NCBI GenBank assembly: GCA_003024985.2
Contig: PXIH01S0034679.1
Source of the DNA: Euperipatoides rowelli
Taxonomy: Eukaryota > Onychophora > Udeonychophora > Euonychophora > Peripatopsidae
DNA: 10,718 bases
Reading direction: 5' to 3' (one strand)
Shown: in pieces, positions 7,721 to 10,718 of the stretch
Layout of the letters: the number at the start of each line of letters is the position of its first letter
Numbering within the stretch: position 1 is the first letter of the stretch
The notes under the pieces: model-generated
What the model was told of the DNA's origin: nothing
Seen by the model: the letters and a program-made list of their open reading frames with translations, nothing else
Database searches by the model: none
Program-made: the position numbers and the translations under genes

Positions 7721-8418
7721 AATGTAGATTTTAAAAATCAAAACAAGATTCTATCTAAAATAAGAGAGACATAGTAAAAGAAAAGTAAGATAAACTGGCC
7801 TTTTTATTTTTTTTATAGACAACATTTAAAAAAAAAATTAAAAAAAAATTTGTTAGTTGGATATAATTTTTCTTTGCAAATTTAAATTCCTGATAATAAT
7901 AAAAAAAAAACCTACAATTTCATTTTTTTCTATCTGCTTTAGATTTTCAAATATTTAACTTAAGGTCTTATTTAGACATATGGAGTAAATATGCAGTTCA
8001 AAATTCCCATCCTCATTGGCTGTAATTATCATATCTGTTGTATGCTATAATGAATTTATTTCTAAGAATTAAGCTCTAAGACTTTTATAGAAAATTTTAA
8101 TGCAGATTTTAAAAATTAAAATAAAAAAAAAAACAAAAAAAATTCTATCTCAAACCGAAGAGACAAATTAAGGAAAAATGTAATATAACTGGCTTTTTTT
8201 ATAGTGACATTAAAAAAATATGTTAGTTGGATAAAATTATTTCAGTTTTTTTTTTATCTCTTCTAGATTTTCAATTATTTAACATAATGTCTGATGGGTG
8301 TACAGTAAATGAGTTCTAAAATACTTTTTCCAGTCTGTTAAATTCTATATAATATTTTATAGTGCATTTATTTTTATCAAATAAACTTTAGGACTTTCAT
8401 TGAGAATTTTTTGTCATA
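7721..8418. repeat. Diverged tandem duplication, period about 378 bp, inside the nested element
   Basis: Two copies begin AATGTAGATTTTAAAAAT (7721) and AATGCAGATTTTAAAAAT (8099). The same blocks then follow in order in each: ATTCTATCT, GAGACA, ACTGGC plus a T run, a TATAG word, GTTAGTTGGATA, TCTAGATTTTCAA or TTTAGATTTTCAA, ATTTAAC, GTAAAT, and a TTTATT-rich tail with TA-GACTTT. The second copy is shorter (about 320 bp) and has lost A-rich stretches. The duplication predates much point decay. No protein is encoded. Confidence 0.65.
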
Positions 8419-8435
8419 GTATTTTATATAAATGG

Positions 8436-8515
8436 GTGACTCAGATCTCAGTCACTCAGCACACAGTAAAAGAAAGTTTAGCAAAATATGTCTGACTCGG
8501 ATCTTAGACACAGCC
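8436..8515 (-). repeat. Right terminal repeat with two 18-bp palindromes
   Basis: The inner palindrome at 8437-8454 (TGACTCAGATCTCAGTCA, extendable by one G/C pair) has one mismatched pair. The outer one at 8493-8510 (TGACTCGGATCTTAGACA) has decayed arms, but a TGTCT...AGACA stem at 8489-8510 remains. The spacing between them is 38 bp, longer than on the left. Read in reverse complement, the order and the TGCTGA word match the left end. Confidence 0.65.
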
Positions 8516-8716
8516 TAAAAACTACACCACATTGCATAATAATTAATATTAAGTACTTATATAAAGTTACTATATGAATACATTTTATAAAAAAAAACTA
8601 TTCCACAAATAGGATGAGTATTAGAAATATCACCCCACAGTAAACATGTTAATGGTCAATAGAATAATTTGTGATAGAATAGCTACTCATGTAGAAGTGA
8701 ATTAAAAAAAAAAAAA
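8516..8716. other. Short gap between the nested element and the pre-integrase region, ending in an A run
   Basis: No gene is recognised. A 13-base A run at 8704-8716 closes it, directly before the copia-like reading resumes. It may be decayed copia sequence (a reading ATHVEVN near 8680-8700 could belong) or a small A-tailed insertion; the sequence does not decide. Confidence 0.4.
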
Positions 8717-8844
8717 TGAATCTATGGCATGAAGGTTTGATCATGCAAATCAGAAATATATGGATAAGATGAAAAACAAATGAATCTATGACATGAAGGT
8801 TTGATCATGTGAATCAGAAATATATGGATAAGATGAAAAACAAA
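8717..8844 (+). repeat. 64-bp tandem duplication in the pre-integrase region
   Basis: 8717-8780 and 8781-8844 are adjacent copies with only three differences in 64 bases (G to A in TATGGCAT, CA to TG in CATGCAAAT). Each contains the copia pre-integrase motif N-L-W-H-E-G. Since 64 is not a multiple of three, the duplication itself shifts the frame. The low divergence marks it as younger than most decay in the element. Confidence 0.9.
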
Positions 8845-9570
8845 TGCATTGTGGCTGGACTGCAATATAACATGAGAGAACTACTGAAGTTTTTGGAATG
8901 TACAATGGGGAAATTGTGCAATGACCCTTCAAAACAATCATGGAACAACTGTTTTGGGAACCTATCAAACTAATTCATATGGATCTTTGGGGATCATTGC
9001 CATTTGAGAGTTTTTGTGGAAATAGGTATATAATGGCAATAGATGACACTTATACAAGGCAAACCTGTGTTAGATTAATAAAGAATAAACATGGAGCTTA
9101 TGAAATGTTTCTTGAAATTTAAGGTGCTATATGAGAATGAATTACAACTAACTCATCACGAAGTGAGGACTGATAATGGCCTCAAATTCAACAAGCTGTT
9201 CAAGAAATTCAACAAGCTGTCAATAAATATGGTATCAAGAGTGAATGGACTGTTCCACACAGCCCACACAGCAATGGTCTAGTTGAATGGACCAATAAAA
9301 CCTGCTATTAGATGCAAAATTACCCACTTCATTTTGGGAGGAAGTCATATAGGCTACACTTTTGCATATTTGAGAAATAGAATAAAACAAAAAGGAATAG
9401 GAATTAAATCATCCATGGAGAAATAAACCAGCAATAAGCCAAAGATTCACTGAGAATATTTGGTTGCAAATGCCAATGTTGGGTGAATGGGACTCAAAAA
9501 GATAAGTTAACTTTTAGGTCTCAACTTATGAAGATACTTATTGTATCTTCATTATCCATCATTTTATAAA
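8719..9570 (+). pseudogene. Pre-integrase and integrase of the copia-like element, broken
   Basis: Integrase would insert the element's cDNA. The pre-integrase part reads NLWHEG, then after a one-base slip DHANQKYMDKMKNKCIVAGL and LECTMGKL, the HHCC-like zinc region with one of the expected C-x2-C cysteines lost. The core follows from 8940: KLIHMDLWGSLPFES and NRYIMAIDD, the second-strand RTDNGLKFN (from 9166), and, in a third frame, PHSPHSNGLVEW. All three catalytic acids remain: D 8982-8984, D 9172-9174, E 9285-9287. The last two are about 37 codons apart, in line with a D,D(35)E core. Beyond it, SFWEEV (about 9332) and RIFGCKC (about 9454) mark the post-core region, and then the similarity ends. 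Frameshifts near 9110 and 9230 and several stops make it inactive. Confidence 0.88.
9184..9220 (+). repeat. 21-bp in-frame duplication in integrase
   Basis: AAATTCAACAAGCTGT occurs at 9184-9199 and again at 9205-9220, a 21-bp step. In protein terms this gives KFNKLFKKFNKLS just after the RTDNG motif. Being seven codons, it does not shift the frame. Confidence 0.75.
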
Positions 9571-9722
9571 AGGTCACATTATTTTTTGTTTGTTTGTTGT
9601 TTTTTCCTAATTAAAGCCTGTTATACTCAATTTATCTGTATATTCGTAAAGTTCAAAAGCTTTGGCTTAGAAGAACTCTTATTTAAATAAATAAATAAAG
9701 ATGGTCAAACAACTAGCATCTG
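9571..9722. other. Simple-sequence-rich gap
   Basis: This holds a T-rich stretch with TTTG units (about 9583-9606) and an AAAT run, AAATAAATAAATAAAG (about 9685-9700). The latter resembles a LINE 3' tail but no element body is attached that I can recognise. Confidence 0.5.
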
Positions 9723-9965
9723 GATCTCAGACCTACCATTGTCAACTGTACACTAACCCAAACTCCCACATGAATATAATAGAAAATTAAAGGATCCCTA
9801 CCCTAAACTGCACACTGACCCTAACTCTAAATTAAATATTAAAACATAAATAAATAAAAAATTAAATAAAACAACAGCCAATCACAGGATGACTTGGAGA
9901 TAGAATGGATACCGACCTTTGATGGGTCTGTTTTGGGGCTGCATGACAATGGTAGGTCTGAGATC
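9723..9965. mobile_element. Small foldback (MITE-like) element with perfect 22-bp terminal inverted repeats
   Basis: The ends at 9723-9744 and 9944-9965 are exact reverse complements over 22 bases, beginning GATCTCAGACCTACC on the left. The total length is 243 bp with no coding capacity. Inside, a 21-base word (9744-9764) recurs at 9806-9826 with three mismatches, each preceded by GGATC and CCTACC words, so the left half is partly made of a 60-70 bp direct repeat. No clear target-site duplication is visible: the flanks are CATCTG and TACAAA. The superfamily is not determinable. The perfect arms against an otherwise decayed background suggest a recent insertion or structural maintenance. Confidence 0.8.
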
Positions 9966-10718
9966 TACAAAACATACACATTTCTATGACATTTCATTTT
10001 ATTTAAACAAACAACATCCAGTATTAGTCATAATTTTAATATTAAAATAGTCATAATTACTTAATTTCTTTACTGTTATTTGGATATGTTTTTTTGACAA
10101 TTATTAAGTTTTTCAGGGAAACTATTAAGGCAGATAGGGTTGTGGCAAAGGCATATCTAAGTTTTAAAATCCATCTAATATACACATAGTCTGTGCTCAG
10201 CTTTGATATTTGATTACAAATGAACAATTTTGGGAGAAAAATATTAGTTTTGATAAATTATTCTGCAGAGACAATGTTTGATGTGGCATATAGTGACTGG
10301 GATGAATTATTTCCCACTTATTTGGTGCTACATCGAACAGAGTAGACAATATTTTTCTTATTGCTAATTCTTTTGTGGACTATATGTATTTAGTTAAATA
10401 GCTTCAATTTTCAAATCATGTTGGTCTCATTTCTGATGTCATAGTAAAGTATTTATTCACTGTTCCCCTTTACTCAGTATCGCAAAAGCATAGGTTTATA
10501 CACCCCAATTAGATTTTTTTTCTATAAACAATTATTGTAATGATGCACACACTAAGGTATTTTTCTAAATGAATTTTACAAATATAAAGAATAATCAATG
10601 AGTTTATTAAAATAAATAAAGTTCTTTCTCTTCCAATTGCATTTTGATTTAATCCAAGAGCTGTTCGACATTCCATCATTAAGATTAGGCTTTATTTTTA
10701 AATTCATTTAAAAGATAA
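9966..10718. other. AT-rich stretch with no gene recognised
   Basis: I see no coding sequence, RNA gene or mobile element that I can support. A 41-codon ATG frame at 10220-10345 is most likely chance. The only structured item is the palindrome with flanking direct repeats at 10025-10056. Confidence 0.6.
10025..10056. repeat. 9-bp direct repeats abutting a 14-bp palindrome
   Basis: TAGTCATAA (10025-10033) is followed at once by the perfect palindrome TTTTAATATTAAAA (10034-10047) and then by a second TAGTCATAA (10048-10056). The layout is that of a target duplication around a tiny foldback, but the sequence is short and AT-rich. Confidence 0.5.

Larger units (their letters stand above)
6741..8515. 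mobile_element. Non-autonomous element with doublet-palindrome ends, nested in the copia-like element
   Basis: Both ends carry the same arrangement, mirrored: an outer palindrome, a spacer, then GCTGA(G)TGACT...AGTCA as an inner palindrome. The left end has TGACTCGGATCCGAGTCA (6749-6766, perfect) and an inner copy at 6791-6808; the right end has an inner copy at 8437-8454 and an outer copy at 8493-8510. The interior of about 1.6 kb is extremely AT-rich and has no open frame of note. Outermost bases read CCCTGCGG on the left and, reversed, GGCTGTG on the right. A CCC-type end with possible worn TTAA flanks (CTTT and, in the reverse direction, TTTA) would suit the piggyBac superfamily, but this is inference. 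It must have arrived after the copia-like element, whose reading stops at 6741 and resumes beyond it. Confidence 0.65.
5203..9570 (+). mobile_element. Decayed, 3'-truncated Ty1/copia-type LTR retrotransposon
   Basis: Ordered on the + strand are a possible LTR, PBS, gag with the end of a CCHC knuckle, a protease remnant, the GAG-pre-integrase region and the integrase core, then the start of the post-integrase region (FWEE..., IFGCK). The protease-before-integrase, integrase-before-RT order is diagnostic of copia rather than gypsy types. Sequence stops being recognisable near 9570, before any RT, RNase H or 3' LTR, so the copy is truncated. It is interrupted between the protease end and the pre-integrase region by the 6741-8515 element. 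Many stops and frameshifts show that it is old and not functional. Confidence 0.85.

Noticed and set aside
10220-10345. A 41-codon ATG frame on the + strand with a protein-like reading (MFDVAYSDWDELF)
   Set aside because: Short, with no recognisable family, splice sites or neighbours; within chance expectation for this length.
9571-10718. A 3' LTR matching the proposed 5' LTR
   Set aside because: No second copy of the TGTTAGATTGCC start or the rest of 5203-5426 could be found, so the copia-like element is treated as 3'-truncated.
1-10718. CRISPR array, tRNA or rRNA genes, bacterial-type operons
   Set aside because: No regularly spaced repeats, cloverleaf-like sequence, rRNA words or ribosome-binding-site and gene clusters were seen.

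Overview
The window reads as intergenic or intronic DNA from an animal genome, most likely an insect. It is very AT-rich, has no operons or bacterial signals, and is packed with decayed transposable elements of kinds common in arthropods. No intact, confidently identifiable host gene is present. The organism call is inference from TE content and base composition.

Layout on the + strand. Positions 1-300 hold a short direct repeat, a 26-bp perfect inverted repeat and a hammerhead-ribozyme-like motif of the type found in Penelope-like retroelements. Positions 300-1580 are mostly unexplained AT-rich DNA. They contain one possible host exon (1242-1384, open from ATG to a good splice donor) and a weak trace of a helix-turn-helix N-terminus near 986. 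From about 1587 to 5090, on the minus strand, lies a nearly full-length but dead non-LTR retrotransposon of CR1/Jockey type: PHD finger, APE-type endonuclease, linker, reverse transcriptase, 3' UTR and a (AATA)n tail. It is broken by frameshifts and stops and has lost the second catalytic Asp of the RT.

From about 5203 to 9570, on the + strand, lies a decayed, 3'-truncated Ty1/copia-type LTR retrotransposon. It shows a possible 5' LTR, an initiator-tRNA-Met-like primer binding site, gag, a protease remnant, the GAG-pre-integrase region and the integrase core. No RT, RNase H or 3' LTR is seen. Its coding region is split by a second insertion (about 6741-8515), a non-coding element whose two ends each carry a pair of 18-bp palindromes of the form TGACT-N8-AGTCA. 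A small foldback (MITE-like) element with perfect 22-bp terminal inverted repeats sits at 9723-9965. The rest, to 10718, has no recognisable gene.

The nesting gives a relative history: the copia-like element came first and the palindrome-ended element jumped into it later. No functional system is assembled here. The parts worth following up are the ribozyme-like motif, the doublet-palindrome element and the candidate exon.
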